DNA of 64,000 nucleotides from contig JAEZLH010000027.1 in the NCBI GenBank assembly GCA_023435895.1, forward strand, positions 248,001 to 312,000, given 5' to 3'. Positions 18,412 to 27,778 of this stretch are shown here, piece after piece. This stretch comes from Bacillota bacterium (GTDB taxonomy: Bacteria; Bacillota; Clostridia; Lachnospirales; Lachnospiraceae). Each line of letters begins with the position of its first letter. Position 1 is the stretch's first letter. Below the pieces are notes generated by a model. The model saw nothing but the letters and a program-made list of their open reading frames with translations. It was not told the DNA's origin and searched no databases. Both the position numbers and the translations under genes were made by a program.

Positions 18412-19296
18412 ATGAGAGCATGGATAATCTATTTTCGAGAGGGAGCAAAATATAACAAACAGTATATTCAGATGTTCCAGGAAGAGGGGCGAAAGCTTGG
18501 CGTTGAAGTGGAGCTTATTCTGGTGGAAGAGTTGGATTTTGGGGTTTTAAACAATCAATTGTCCATACTGGTGAATAACAAAAGGAAACCCCTTCCTGAT
18601 TTTGTGATTAGCCGAGTTATTTACCCATTATTGAATAAACAATTAGAATTGATGGGCATAGAGGTTTTTAATAATTCCTTCGTTTCAGAGATTTGCAATG
18701 ATAAAGCTAAAACTTACCAATATCTTGCCTCAACCGGTATTAAAATGGTGGATTCCTGTTTTTATCGTTCTTATCAGGTTGGTTCACAGCTTAAGAAAAT
18801 AGATTCTCCAAGGGTTATCAAAAGTGTAGATGGTCACGGAGGAAGCCAGGTGTTTCTGGTTGATTCGACGGAGAACTCCAATGACGAATCAACGGATGAC
18901 AGAAAGCGTATTCTGAAGCGACTGGGTGGTTCTGATGTAGTAATTCAACCTTTAACGGGCAGTAGCCATCAGGATTTGAGAGTGTACGTTATTGGTAAGG
19001 AAATCGTAGGTTCCGTCCTAAGAACCGCAAAAGAAGGCTTTAAGTCTAACTTTTCGTTGGGGGGAAGTGTCACTCTATATACTCTGATGGAGCAGGAAAA
19101 GCAACTTATCAATTTAATCATTGATCGCTTTGATTTTGGTTTGGTTGGTATTGACTTCATTATTGGTGACCAGGGAGAACTAATCTTTAATGAAATTGAG
19201 GATGTAGTGGGTTCCAGGATGCTTTATCAGTGTGCACCGGAGATTAATATAGTGGAACGTTATCTGAAATTTATTATTAATCGCATCTATGGATAA
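18412..19296 (+). CDS. RimK-like ATP-grasp ligase (second of a pair)
   Basis: A 294-residue ATP-grasp protein, diverged from its upstream neighbour. Seen are PRVIKSVDGHGGSQVFLV (ATP-binding loop), VIQPLTGSSHQDLRVYVIGKEIVGSVLR, and the metal-binding end GLVGIDFIIGDQGELIFNEIED. The expected N-x-N end is replaced by NEIEDVVGSRM, which still supplies acidic ligands. The ATG at 18412 follows GGAG by 7 nt; upstream in-frame ATGs at 18373 and 18400 lack a good site. The pair probably acts on related peptide-like or polyamino substrates, which is inference. Confidence 0.8.
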   Translation: MRAWIIYFREGAKYNKQYIQMFQEEGRKLGVEVELILVEELDFGVLNNQLSILVNNKRKPLPDFVISRVIYPLLNKQLELMGIEVFNNSFVSEICNDKAKTYQYLASTGIKMVDSCFYRSYQVGSQLKKIDSPRVIKSVDGHGGSQVFLVDSTENSNDESTDDRKRILKRLGGSDVVIQPLTGSSHQDLRVYVIGKEIVGSVLRTAKEGFKSNFSLGGSVTLYTLMEQEKQLINLIIDRFDFGLVGIDFIIGDQGELIFNEIEDVVGSRMLYQCAPEINIVERYLKFIINRIYG

Positions 19297-19308
19297 AGGG
19301 AAGCTTTG

Positions 19309-20067
19309 TTATTTTAACTTAACAGAAAGCTTGAAAAGGAATTCTTCATTAGGCAAACGAATAAAATCACTTGATATTTCATCCATATAAATAGGACCCT
19401 CTGTTTTTAGCAGTTTATCTTTCATTACTTGGGTATATTCTCTCATATAGTAATTTATCTTTCCATTTGGAGCACTATAATAGATACAAGCATAGTTTCC
19501 TTCTGGCTTAGTTTTGTTTGATTTTTCCTGAGATGATACCTTTTTATATACAGAACTTGCTTGTAAGCTTGAAAAATCTTCTATGATAACCCCGTGATGA
19601 TAACCGTAGGTTAGATAATTAATAAAGTTATTCTTGTCTTTTTTCTCGATTTCATGAGTAATGAGATATTCTTCTTTCTGCTCTTTCTCAAAATACAAAT
19701 CAGAGCCAATCAATAAATAGTCAGAGAGTTCTTTGGTTAGATGGGTCAGCATTAGTTCGGCCTGTTTGAGTTCTTCCTGTTTCTGACGAAGCAGAGGAAT
19801 CTGTAGTTCCAACAGCTGTTTGCTCTGTTTGATATCAGACTGATTAATTAACTTCTTGATTTCTTCCAGGGTCAATCCAATGGACTGGAGAGCTTTTATC
19901 ATGCTAAGATGATCAAATTGTTCCCGCTGATACATTCGGTATCCGTTCTCGCTCAAGTGTGCAGGTTTAAGCAGGTTAATCTCATCATAATAAAATAAGG
20001 TTCTTTTTTCAACACCGCATAAATCTGCAAATTGTTTCGTGGTTAATAATTTGTCTTTCTCGTTCAT
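19309..20067 (-). CDS. MerR family transcriptional activator with GyrI-like effector domain
   Basis: A 252-residue regulator of the BmrR/Mta kind. The N-terminal MerR winged helix (LLTTKQFADLCGVEKRTLFYYDEINLLKP...GYRMY) is followed by a dimerising helix (about 80-120, LLELQIPLLRQKQEELKQAELML) and a C-terminal GyrI-like ligand-binding domain of about 120 residues. The ATG at 20067 has AAGGGAG at a suitable distance; the frame stays open to 20142. It is divergent from a MATE exporter whose promoter carries a MerR-type operator, so it likely activates that pump in response to a hydrophobic or cationic ligand. Confidence 0.88.
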   Translation of the reverse strand: MNEKDKLLTTKQFADLCGVEKRTLFYYDEINLLKPAHLSENGYRMYQREQFDHLSMIKALQSIGLTLEEIKKLINQSDIKQSKQLLELQIPLLRQKQEELKQAELMLTHLTKELSDYLLIGSDLYFEKEQKEEYLITHEIEKKDKNNFINYLTYGYHHGVIIEDFSSLQASSVYKKVSSQEKSNKTKPEGNYACIYYSAPNGKINYYMREYTQVMKDKLLKTEGPIYMDEISSDFIRLPNEEFLFKLSVKLK

Positions 20068-20165
20068 TAATTCATTTTCTCCCTTCATTAAGTTATGGAT
20101 CTTGCCAATATGAGGATTTGTTTGGGTTAAATCTAGTTGCATGATAAGTACAAGATAAAATCCTC

Positions 20166-20196
20166 TTGACTATAACGTTACGTTATACCTTATGCT
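20166..20196 (+). promoter_or_regulatory. MerR-type promoter and operator for the MATE gene
   Basis: The -35 TTGACT (20166-20171) and -10 TATGCT (20191-20196) are 19 bp apart, the over-long spacer typical of MerR-activated promoters. A perfect dyad TATAACG-TTA-CGTTATA occupies 20171-20187 between them. Confidence 0.85.
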
Positions 20197-20230
20197 CTAT
20201 TATATACTAATTACATAAGGAGTCAATGGA

Positions 20231-21595
20231 ATGAACATGACAGAAGGAAACGTTAAGAAGACATTAATCCATTTTGCAATGCCTATGATACTGAGTTTAA
20301 TCACTCAACAGCTTTATAATGTTGTGGATATGATTATTGTAGGACGATTTTTGGGAGTGAAGGAGCTTGCCCAGGTTGGAAATGCGGGTACGATTGTTAT
20401 GATCCTTGTTACTTTATCGGGTGGGCTTGAGATGGGTAGTGAAGTGATCTTTGCGAAATATATGGGAGCTAAGAAACAGAAAGACATTGTGATTGGTGTG
20501 AAGAGTATTTTGATATTTGGTTTCTTTAGTGGACTTGTTATTACCTTATTGGGAACGTTTTTAAAGACTCCGATTTTATCGTTGATTCGTATGCCAAGCG
20601 ATTTAATTAATGGAACGGGTACTTATTATAGTATTTACCTTATGGGAATTACGGGGATTTTTCTATACGATATTACCAGAGCAATCCTTATTGCATTGGG
20701 CAGTCCCAGGATATCCATGTTTTTGATGTTATTTTCATCGGTATTAAATGTGATTTTAGATCTTGTATTGATATGTCTCTTTAAAATGGGAGTGGGTGGA
20801 GCTGCATTTGCAACAATTCTATCCCAGATTATAGGGATGGTATTCGCCTTAATAGCCCTTAATAAGAAGCTTCATCCCATGGTGATTCAATATCCTTACC
20901 GAGGAATGAACTTTGAAAAGATTAAGGAGATACTTCATATTTCACTTCCAACCATATTGCAACAGCTGTTATTATCACTTTCTGCTATACTTCTGGTTGC
21001 ATTAGTAAATCCCTTCGGAAGTGAAATCATCAGCGGATATGTGGCGGTGAATAAAATAATGATATTCGGGCTCCTTGTTGTAATGGGAACTGCTCAGGCG
21101 ATTTCAGTATTCACTGCAGCAAACTATGGAGCAAATAATCGTGAGCGGGTTCGCAAGGCCTATCAGTATTGTGTAGGCTTTATGTCAGTATATTTGCTTC
21201 TTGTTATTGGTACTAATTTTATACTCCCTAAATTTTTGATCGGAGCTTTTATTGATATTAAGAAAAATGGGGCAGCTTACGAGTTTGGAAAGCAATTTCT
21301 ACAATATTCCACGCTAACCTACTTGTTGTACGGCTGGAAAATAATTAATGAAAGTGTACTCAGAGGGTTACTAAATATGAAAGCGTTTCTTATTTCAAAC
21401 CTCTCCGATCTTTTTTTGAGAACAACCATGTCGTACTTCTTTGTATGGATGTTCTCCTCACATGGCTTTTGGATGGGCAATATGTTCGGGAAGCTGGTAT
21501 CCGTAGCAATTTCTATGTTCTTTATAATAAAGAGTGGATTACTTATTAGTAATACAACAAGCAAAAAGGAGAAATGGATGAAGCGTACCATATGA
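20231..21595 (+). CDS. MATE family multidrug exporter
   Basis: A 454-residue polytopic membrane protein with about 12 membrane helices. It has the MATE opening seen in clostridial members: TEGNVKKTLIHFAMPMILSLITQQLYNVVDMIIVGRFLG. The second half repeats the fold (HISLPTILQQLLLSLSAILLVALVNPFG). It is expected to expel organic cations or dyes using Na+ or H+. AAGGAG lies about 9 nt before the ATG. It is divergently paired with the MerR regulator and preceded by the 19-bp-spaced promoter, so it is probably inducible. Confidence 0.93.
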   Translation: MNMTEGNVKKTLIHFAMPMILSLITQQLYNVVDMIIVGRFLGVKELAQVGNAGTIVMILVTLSGGLEMGSEVIFAKYMGAKKQKDIVIGVKSILIFGFFSGLVITLLGTFLKTPILSLIRMPSDLINGTGTYYSIYLMGITGIFLYDITRAILIALGSPRISMFLMLFSSVLNVILDLVLICLFKMGVGGAAFATILSQIIGMVFALIALNKKLHPMVIQYPYRGMNFEKIKEILHISLPTILQQLLLSLSAILLVALVNPFGSEIISGYVAVNKIMIFGLLVVMGTAQAISVFTAANYGANNRERVRKAYQYCVGFMSVYLLLVIGTNFILPKFLIGAFIDIKKNGAAYEFGKQFLQYSTLTYLLYGWKIINESVLRGLLNMKAFLISNLSDLFLRTTMSYFFVWMFSSHGFWMGNMFGKLVSVAISMFFIIKSGLLISNTTSKKEKWMKRTI

Positions 21596-21625
21596 TCTAT
21601 AACAGGAATAACACTCCCTCATTTC

Positions 21626-22270
21626 TTAGATAATGGTCAGCAACTCTCTTGGGGTGTCGATTAAGTATTCGGCACCTTCTGAGCGAAGCACCTCGCGGCA
21701 ACGAAAGCCCCAGGTAACACCAATACAAGGGATTCCGGCATTTTTTGCAGTACGTACATCTGTTTCGGAATCTCCTACCAGTATGGCACGGTTTAGGTCT
21801 GCTCCAAGTTCTTTAATCGCACGGAATACACTGTCCGGTGCAGGCTTGCGCTTGATATCATTGGTTTCACCAATGGCTACACTGACCAGATTGCCAAAAT
21901 AGATTTGTGCCAGGTCTTTTACTGCTGCGTCAAATTTATTGGAGACGATGGCGATTTTATAATTATATCTATGTAAATCCAAAAGCAATTCCATAATTCC
22001 GTTATAGGGTCTGGTTTTGTTTTGCATATTGTTCTTATAATGGATCTTAAACTCTTCAAAGATCTTCGTTATACTATCTTCACTTGTATTCTCGGGTAAG
22101 GAAAGACGCACTAAATTTCTTGCTCCGTTGCCTACAAAGCGTCTAACTTCGTCCACTTCAATCGTACTATATCCATTGCGCTTCAATACCTCATTTAAGC
22201 TATCACTCAAATCATCTATGGTATTTAATAAGGTTCCATCCAAATCAAAAATTACGGTGTCGTATTTCAT
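21626..22270 (-). CDS. HAD hydrolase, phosphoglycolate phosphatase/PpaX-like
   Basis: A 214-residue HAD superfamily phosphatase with a small helical cap (subclass I). Motif I is FDLDGTLLNT (residues 9-18), motif II is the serine in IVSNK, and motifs III and IV are KP (RKPAP) and VGDSETDVRTAKNAG. This pattern fits Gph phosphoglycolate phosphatase or PpaX pyrophosphatase; the two cannot be told apart by reading. AAAGGAA precedes the ATG. It runs convergent with the MATE gene and has no operon partner. Confidence 0.88.
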   Translation of the reverse strand: MKYDTVIFDLDGTLLNTIDDLSDSLNEVLKRNGYSTIEVDEVRRFVGNGARNLVRLSLPENTSEDSITKIFEEFKIHYKNNMQNKTRPYNGIMELLLDLHRYNYKIAIVSNKFDAAVKDLAQIYFGNLVSVAIGETNDIKRKPAPDSVFRAIKELGADLNRAILVGDSETDVRTAKNAGIPCIGVTWGFRCREVLRSEGAEYLIDTPRELLTII

Positions 22271-22518
22271 TTTTCATATTCCTTTCTGTCTATAGCCAAT
22301 TAAGATCAACAAATTGGGTAAGGATAGTATATACACATCAACTTTCATAACGCAAGTAAATTTTAATGGCTTTGCATTTTCAGCTTGTAATTTACGGACA
22401 ATATCCTGTATAATTATCTCAATTTCGTGTATTTATTGCGAGGCGATCTATTTTTATAAATAATCAATCCATTAAGTCAAAGGATGAGGGATATTACTGT
22501 CGAAAGGAAGGTACAGGA

Positions 22519-24189
22519 ATGAAATCAGACATTCAAATTGCACAGGAGGCAAAATTAATTCACATTAGAGAGGTGGCAGAGCAATTAAATATTTCTGAGG
22601 ATGACTTGGAGTTCTACGGGAAACATAAAGCCAAGCTATCAGATGAACTCTGGGAAAAGGTTAAGGATAATCCGGATGGTAAATTAGTTCTTGTCACTGC
22701 AATTAACCCGACTCCAGCTGGAGAAGGAAAAACAACTACCACAGTTGGTTTAGGACAGGCTCTTGGAAAAATGAATGTAAAATCCGTTATAGCCCTTCGT
22801 GAGCCTTCTCTTGGACCTTGCTTTGGAATTAAGGGTGGTGCAGCAGGCGGTGGATATGCACAAGTTGTTCCAATGGAGGATTTGAACCTTCATTTTACCG
22901 GTGATTTTCATGCCATTACTTCGGCTAATAATCTTCTTGCAGCAATGTTAGATAATCATATTCAACAAGGTAATTCTCTTAATATTGATACCAATCAAAT
23001 CGTATGGAAACGTTGCGTTGACATTAATGACAGAGTTCTACGTAATATCGTAGTGGGTCTGGGGCGCAAAGCGGATGGTGTGGTGAGAGAGGATCATTTT
23101 ATTATCACGGTTGCGTCGGAGATTATGGCAGTATTGTGTCTTGCAGAAGATATGAAGGATTTAAAGGAACGTCTTAGTAGAATTGTAATCGCCTATACTT
23201 ATGACGGTAAGCCTGTTACACCAAAGGACATTAAAGCGGTAGGCTCCATGGCTGCACTTCTAAAGGATGCTTTAAAGCCTAATATAATTCAGACTCTTGA
23301 GAATACTCCGGCAATTATACACGGCGGACCATTTGCCAATATTGCCCATGGCTGCAATAGTGTAAGGGCAACGAAGACAGCCGTGAAGTTAGCGGATGTA
23401 GTGGTTACGGAAGCGGGCTTTGGAGCTGATCTGGGAGCGGAGAAGTTCCTAGATATTAAATGTCGCATGGCAGACTTAAAGCCGGATGCAATTGTATTAG
23501 TTGCTACAGTCAGAGCATTAAAATATAATGGCGGTGTACCCAAAACGGAACTATCAACAGAAAATGTTGATGCGTTAAAGAGCGGTATTGTCAATCTTGA
23601 AAAGCATATTGAGAATCTTCAAAAATTTGGTGTGCCAGTAGTGGTAGCGCTAAATCGCTTTATTACTGATAGCCAGGATGAAATCAATTATGTGAAAGAA
23701 TTTTGTGAAAAGCGCGGTTGTGAATTCTCCTTATGTGATGTTTGGGAGAAAGGCGGCGAAGGCGGTATTGATCTTGCAAAGAAAGTTCTTTCCACCATGG
23801 ATGCAAAGGAAAGTAACTATAAGCCCCTTTATGATGTAGAGCTTTCAATTAAAGAAAAGATTGAAACCATCGCAAAAGAAATTTATGGTGCCAGTGGCGT
23901 GACCTATGACCCTGCAGCGAATAATGCAATTAAAACAATTGAGTCCCTAGGATATGGAAAGATGCCAATCTGTATGGCTAAGAATCAATACTCTTTATCT
24001 GATGATGCAACGAAGCTGGGCAGACCTACCGATTTTACAATCAATATTCGTGAGGTGTATGTATCCGCAGGTGCAGGATTTGTGGTAGCTATCACCGGAA
24101 CAGTAATGACCATGCCCGGACTTCCTAAGGTACCGGCAGCAGAGGGTATCGATGTAAATGAAGATGGCGTAATCACTGGTTTGTTCTAG
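22519..24189 (+). CDS. fhs: Formate-tetrahydrofolate ligase
   Basis: A 556-residue enzyme that makes 10-formyl-THF from formate, ATP and THF, central to one-carbon metabolism in anaerobes. The P-loop is PTPAGEGKTTTTVGLGQAL (about residues 67-85). Other conserved blocks are REPSLGPCFGIKGGAAGGGYAQV, LHFTGDFHAI and the C-terminal TGTVMTMPGLPKVPAAEGID. The length is typical. The ribosome site is CGAAAGGAAGGTACA at 22501-22515, a string that also opens each unit of the 56-bp array at 27.2-27.8 kb. A strong terminator follows. Confidence 0.97.
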   Translation: MKSDIQIAQEAKLIHIREVAEQLNISEDDLEFYGKHKAKLSDELWEKVKDNPDGKLVLVTAINPTPAGEGKTTTTVGLGQALGKMNVKSVIALREPSLGPCFGIKGGAAGGGYAQVVPMEDLNLHFTGDFHAITSANNLLAAMLDNHIQQGNSLNIDTNQIVWKRCVDINDRVLRNIVVGLGRKADGVVREDHFIITVASEIMAVLCLAEDMKDLKERLSRIVIAYTYDGKPVTPKDIKAVGSMAALLKDALKPNIIQTLENTPAIIHGGPFANIAHGCNSVRATKTAVKLADVVVTEAGFGADLGAEKFLDIKCRMADLKPDAIVLVATVRALKYNGGVPKTELSTENVDALKSGIVNLEKHIENLQKFGVPVVVALNRFITDSQDEINYVKEFCEKRGCEFSLCDVWEKGGEGGIDLAKKVLSTMDAKESNYKPLYDVELSIKEKIETIAKEIYGASGVTYDPAANNAIKTIESLGYGKMPICMAKNQYSLSDDATKLGRPTDFTINIREVYVSAGAGFVVAITGTVMTMPGLPKVPAAEGIDVNEDGVITGLF

Positions 24190-24350
24190 TAATGAGCAAG
24201 CATTCTTTGGACACAAAGATTGACCAAAGTGAAAAAACGTCTGTTTATAATGTGACAATAGAAATTTGCATAAAATAAAAATTCGTGCTTCAACGATAAG
24301 GTATAACATAATCAAAATTTGATTTAATGATTTGATCAATAATTAATAAG

Positions 24351-24387
24351 AAACTCCTACCGAAATACCGTGGTAGGAGTTTTTTTA
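24351..24387 (+). terminator. Terminator downstream of fhs
   Basis: AAACTCCTACC (24351-24361) pairs with GGTAGGAGTTT (24372-24382), followed by T-rich sequence. Confidence 0.9.
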
Positions 24388-24564
24388 GGAATATATTTGG
24401 ATAAGCTCTCGTATGATATAGAGAAGGATTCGATTCAATCAGCGAATAAAAGAGGAGAAAAGCAGAAAGAAAGTTTCTTTCTGTATAATTTTTCACACTA
24501 TAAGCAATTACTAAACACAAATTTTATGGTGCAAAATTCTTATGTAGAAATGGGGGTAATCGTG

Positions 24565-25152
24565 ATGATTGAAAAGGTAGACTTTACATATAATGATGAA
24601 ATTACCGTAGTCAATCAGGAACAATACGAAGCACACTTAAGATTATATAATGGTTATGTGAATACGATTAATAAAATTGATGATATTCTTTATCATGGAG
24701 ATGCACAACGAGATCAGTCAAATTCCACATTCAGCTATTACCGCGAATTAAAACGTGGCGAAACCTTTGCTTTGGATGGTGTAATTCTCCATGAGTTGTA
24801 TTTTAGCAATATCGGTGGGTCTGTACAGGAGCCGGATCAATTTGTAAAAGAGATCATTTCCAAAGATTTTGGAGGTTTTGAGAAGTGGCAGGAAGATTTT
24901 ATTGCAGCAGCCAAAGCAAGCAGAGGTTGGGCGGTTCTATGTTTTGATCAGCGCAGTCAGATGTTTCGTGATATTAGTCTTGATGCTCATGACTTGGGTA
25001 ACATAGCCTATTCCGCTCCAATCCTGGTGATTGATATGTATGAGCATGCGTATTTTTTGCAGTATGCGGATAATAAAGTAGAGTATATCAATAACTTTAT
25101 GAAGAATATCAATTGGGAAGTAGTTGCCAGCAGACTTAGTTGGCTTACATAA
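24565..25152 (+). CDS. Fe/Mn superoxide dismutase family protein
   Basis: A 195-residue protein of the Fe/Mn SOD fold. The C-terminal half is clear: histidine in FALDGVILHELYF, WAVLCFDQ, and the D-x-x-x-H ligand pair in DMYEHAYFLQYADNK followed by YINNFMKNINW. The N-terminal helix has a single histidine in YEAHLRLYNGYVN instead of the HH..HH pattern, with ligand-to-YV spacing one shorter than in E. coli SodA/SodB. ATG at 24565 was chosen because GGGGGT is 8 nt upstream; the frame is open to 24370 without other good starts. It could detoxify superoxide or be a divergent clostridial variant. Confidence 0.82.
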   Translation: MIEKVDFTYNDEITVVNQEQYEAHLRLYNGYVNTINKIDDILYHGDAQRDQSNSTFSYYRELKRGETFALDGVILHELYFSNIGGSVQEPDQFVKEIISKDFGGFEKWQEDFIAAAKASRGWAVLCFDQRSQMFRDISLDAHDLGNIAYSAPILVIDMYEHAYFLQYADNKVEYINNFMKNINWEVVASRLSWLT

Positions 25153-25157
25153 ATAAG

Positions 25158-25195
25158 AGGGTTTTCGAAAGTGATAATTTCGAAAACCCTTTTTA
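25158..25195. terminator. Bidirectional terminator between the SOD-like gene and pyrI
   Basis: AGGGTTTTCGAAA (25158-25170) pairs perfectly with TTTCGAAAACCCT (25178-25190), with T5 after it on the plus strand. Confidence 0.9.
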
Positions 25196-25224
25196 ACTTT
25201 GTGTGCCAGGCATGGCACTAATCA

Positions 25225-25653
25225 CTATTTGCGGTCAAAGGCTTGTTCACAATAAATACAGCGGTAAATACCGTTTTCTCGATCTGTTAATTTAAATGAG
25301 TGTACCAAACCCTGTTCGATGGAGGTGATGCAGCGAGGGTTTTTGCATTTAAGAACATTATTAACGCGAGTTGGTAATTTGGGGTTCTTTTTATCGATAA
25401 TTTGTCCGTTCTCTATTACATCAATGGTAATCTGATGATCCAACGCTCCAAGGATATCAAGATCCAGATCTTCCAGGGTGCCCTCGATTTTAATTATATC
25501 CTTTTTGCCCATTTTATTACTTTTTGCATTTTTGATGATTGCAACGGAACAATCCTTATTTTCAAGATCCAGATAGGAGTAAATCTTCATTGCACCGCCG
25601 GCTTTAATATGATCGATTACGATCCCTTGATTCAATACACCGATATTAAGCAT
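25225..25653 (-). CDS. pyrI: Aspartate carbamoyltransferase regulatory chain
   Basis: A 142-residue regulatory subunit that binds nucleotides and gives allosteric control to PyrB. The N-terminal allosteric domain (GIVIDHIKAGGAMKIYSYL) is followed by a zinc domain with four cysteines: CKNPRC and, 28 residues on, CIYC. Its ATG overlaps the pyrB stop by one base (TAATG), so the two are translationally coupled. Its presence means the holoenzyme is the PyrB-PyrI type, unlike the unregulated PyrB of Bacillus. Confidence 0.95.
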   Translation of the reverse strand: MLNIGVLNQGIVIDHIKAGGAMKIYSYLDLENKDCSVAIIKNAKSNKMGKKDIIKIEGTLEDLDLDILGALDHQITIDVIENGQIIDKKNPKLPTRVNNVLKCKNPRCITSIEQGLVHSFKLTDRENGIYRCIYCEQAFDRK

Positions 25654-26567
25654 TATTTTACCTCCATTAGCATCATAATCAGAGCCATTCTAACATACAC
25701 ACCGAATTCTGCTTGTTTAAAATAAACAGCGCGGGGATCGTCATCCACTTCTGTTGCAATTTCATTGACACGGGGGAGTGGATGGAGTACCAGCATGTCC
25801 GATTTTGCAACAGACATCTTTCTTTCGTCAAGAATATAGGTGTCCTTAAGTCGGATATAATCCTCTTCATTAAAGAAACGTTCTCTTTGCACACGAGTCA
25901 TATAGAGAATATCAAGCTTCGGAAGCGCACTTTCCAACTTTCTTGTCTCTTCATAAGGAATCTTATTTGCTTCCAGAACTTCTTCACGCAAATAGGTCGG
26001 TATTTTTAATTCCTCAGGAGAGATAAGTACCAGATTGATATTATGATAGCGTGCCAGCGCATTGATCAAAGAATGAACGGTTCTTCCGAATTTCAAGTCA
26101 CCACAAAAGCCGACGGTTAAATTATCTAATCGTCCTTTTAAATTTTTAATTGTTAATAAATCAGTAAAGGTTTGAGTGGGATGATTATGACCGCCGTCTC
26201 CGGCATTGATAACAGGAATGGAAGAATAATGAGAAGCAACGAGGGGAGCGCCTTCTTTCGGATGACGCATAGCACAGATATCTGAATAAGAAGAAATAAC
26301 ACGTATGGTGTCAGCGACACTTTCACCTTTTGATGCGGAACTGGAATCGGCGGATGAAAAACCTAACACATTGCCACCAAGATTTAACATAGCAGCTTCA
26401 AAGCTAAGTCGTGTGCGGGTACTTGGTTCATAGAATAAAGTTGCCAGTTTCTTTCCTTTGCACACATCGGAAAACTTTTTAGGATTTTGTATTATGTCCT
26501 CGGCTAGATCAAGAAGTTCGTTCAATTCCGAAACAGTTAGGTCCGTCGGACTGATAATATGTTTCAT
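25653..26567 (-). CDS. pyrB: Aspartate carbamoyltransferase catalytic chain
   Basis: A 304-residue enzyme of the first committed pyrimidine step, joining carbamoyl phosphate to aspartate. Active-site blocks seen are FYEPSTRTRLSFE (carbamoyl-phosphate site, about residues 48-60), HPTQTFTDLLTI, FGRTVHSL and LHPLPRVNEI. The length is normal. It is first in a pyrBI operon; no PyrR-type attenuator is evident upstream. The remaining pyr genes are not in the window. Confidence 0.96.
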   Translation of the reverse strand: MKHIISPTDLTVSELNELLDLAEDIIQNPKKFSDVCKGKKLATLFYEPSTRTRLSFEAAMLNLGGNVLGFSSADSSSASKGESVADTIRVISSYSDICAMRHPKEGAPLVASHYSSIPVINAGDGGHNHPTQTFTDLLTIKNLKGRLDNLTVGFCGDLKFGRTVHSLINALARYHNINLVLISPEELKIPTYLREEVLEANKIPYEETRKLESALPKLDILYMTRVQRERFFNEEDYIRLKDTYILDERKMSVAKSDMLVLHPLPRVNEIATEVDDDPRAVYFKQAEFGVYVRMALIMMLMEVK

Positions 26568-27215
26568 AGCTACCTCCGTTTGATTGATGATTTTTATATC
26601 CTAACTAGGTATTCTAATATAAAAGTCCAAAAAATACAATCCTTAATTTTCAATAAATGTAATTTTAATGTTAAAGGGGTTCACTGTACACCCCCAGTCA
26701 AAGTTGATGTTATGATTTCGACAAATGTTTCCTGAAGTAGAGATACTTTCGTTTAGTTGTATTAATGGGTAGTTCGGTTTTTTATTTATGCTATAAACAT
26801 ACTAGTAGATAATTTTATCGTGTGGATACAAAGAAATAATTTGCATTTTTCTATTAAGTGGTTTGTATGGAAATAAATTCTTAACAAAAAAATATATGGA
26901 CATGTAGTTTTATGTAACAGATTATTATAAAAATACATAATATAAAATAGTAAAAGAGATATATAAGCATTTATATGGAAAGTTATTGTTAAATTCCTAA
27001 TATATCCATGTATAAACATTCAATTTAATAATATATGCTAAATTATCAGAAAATAGTATTGACATTTTCGGAATTATAATATAAAATAAGACCATACAAA
27101 AAAGAAGTTAGACATCATTACTACAGAAATTCTTTATGAAAGGACTGAGTCCAATGAAATAGATAAGGTTACTAAAGCTAAGATTATTAATTACAGAAGG
27201 ATTTTCAAAGATTTT

Positions 27216-27778
27216 GAAAGGAAGGTACATAACAGCATTCAATAATATAACGATTAATGTTAGTTAGTGAACCATGGATACATAAACAGTATTAAGTAAT
27301 TTAAACAGAATAATGAAAGGAAGGTACACTCCACCGGAAAATTTAAAGAATTACCTCAAAACAAATAATACGAAAGGAAGGTACACTCCAACATACATAT
27401 AACGGTTTACCTCAAAGCAAATAATACGAAAGGAAGGTACACTCCAACATATACATAACGATTTACCCCAAAACAAATAATACGAAAGGAAGGTACACTC
27501 CAACATACAAATAACGATTTACCCCAAAGCGAATAATACGAAAGGAAGGTACACTCCAACATATACATAACGATTTACCCCAAAGCGAATAATACGAAAG
27601 GAAGGTACACTCCAACATATACATGACGATTTACCCCAAAGCGAATAATACGAAAGGAAGGTACACTCCAGCATTTAAATAACGGCATACCCAAAAACAA
27701 ATAATACGAAAGGAAGGTACACCCCAACATATACATAACGATTTACCCCAAAGCAAATAATACGAAAGGAAGGTACAG
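27216..27778. repeat. 56-bp tandem repeat array
   Basis: Units open with GAAAGGAAGGTAC at 27216, 27315, 27372, 27428, 27484, 27540, 27596, 27652, 27708 and 27764. The last nine are spaced 57, then 56 bp throughout. A core unit reads GAAAGGAAGGTACACTCCAA, then CATATACATAACG, ATTTACCCCAAAGC and (G/A)AATAATAC. The inner units are nearly identical, while the first and last diverge. There are no stops-free frames or ATGs at a constant position, so it is not coding. Confidence 0.92.

Noticed and set aside
24190..24564. N-terminal extension of the SOD-like protein back to 24370
   Set aside because: The extension begins inside the fhs terminator tail and has no ribosome site; the SOD fold begins at the ATG at 24565.
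26786..27019. 77-codon minus-strand ORF in the gene-free region
   Set aside because: AT-rich sequence with Ile/Tyr/Phe bias, no ribosome site and no recognisable motif; most likely a chance frame.
27216..27778. Possible CRISPR array
   Set aside because: The whole 56-bp unit is repeated, including the part that would be a spacer. No variable spacers and no cas genes are present.
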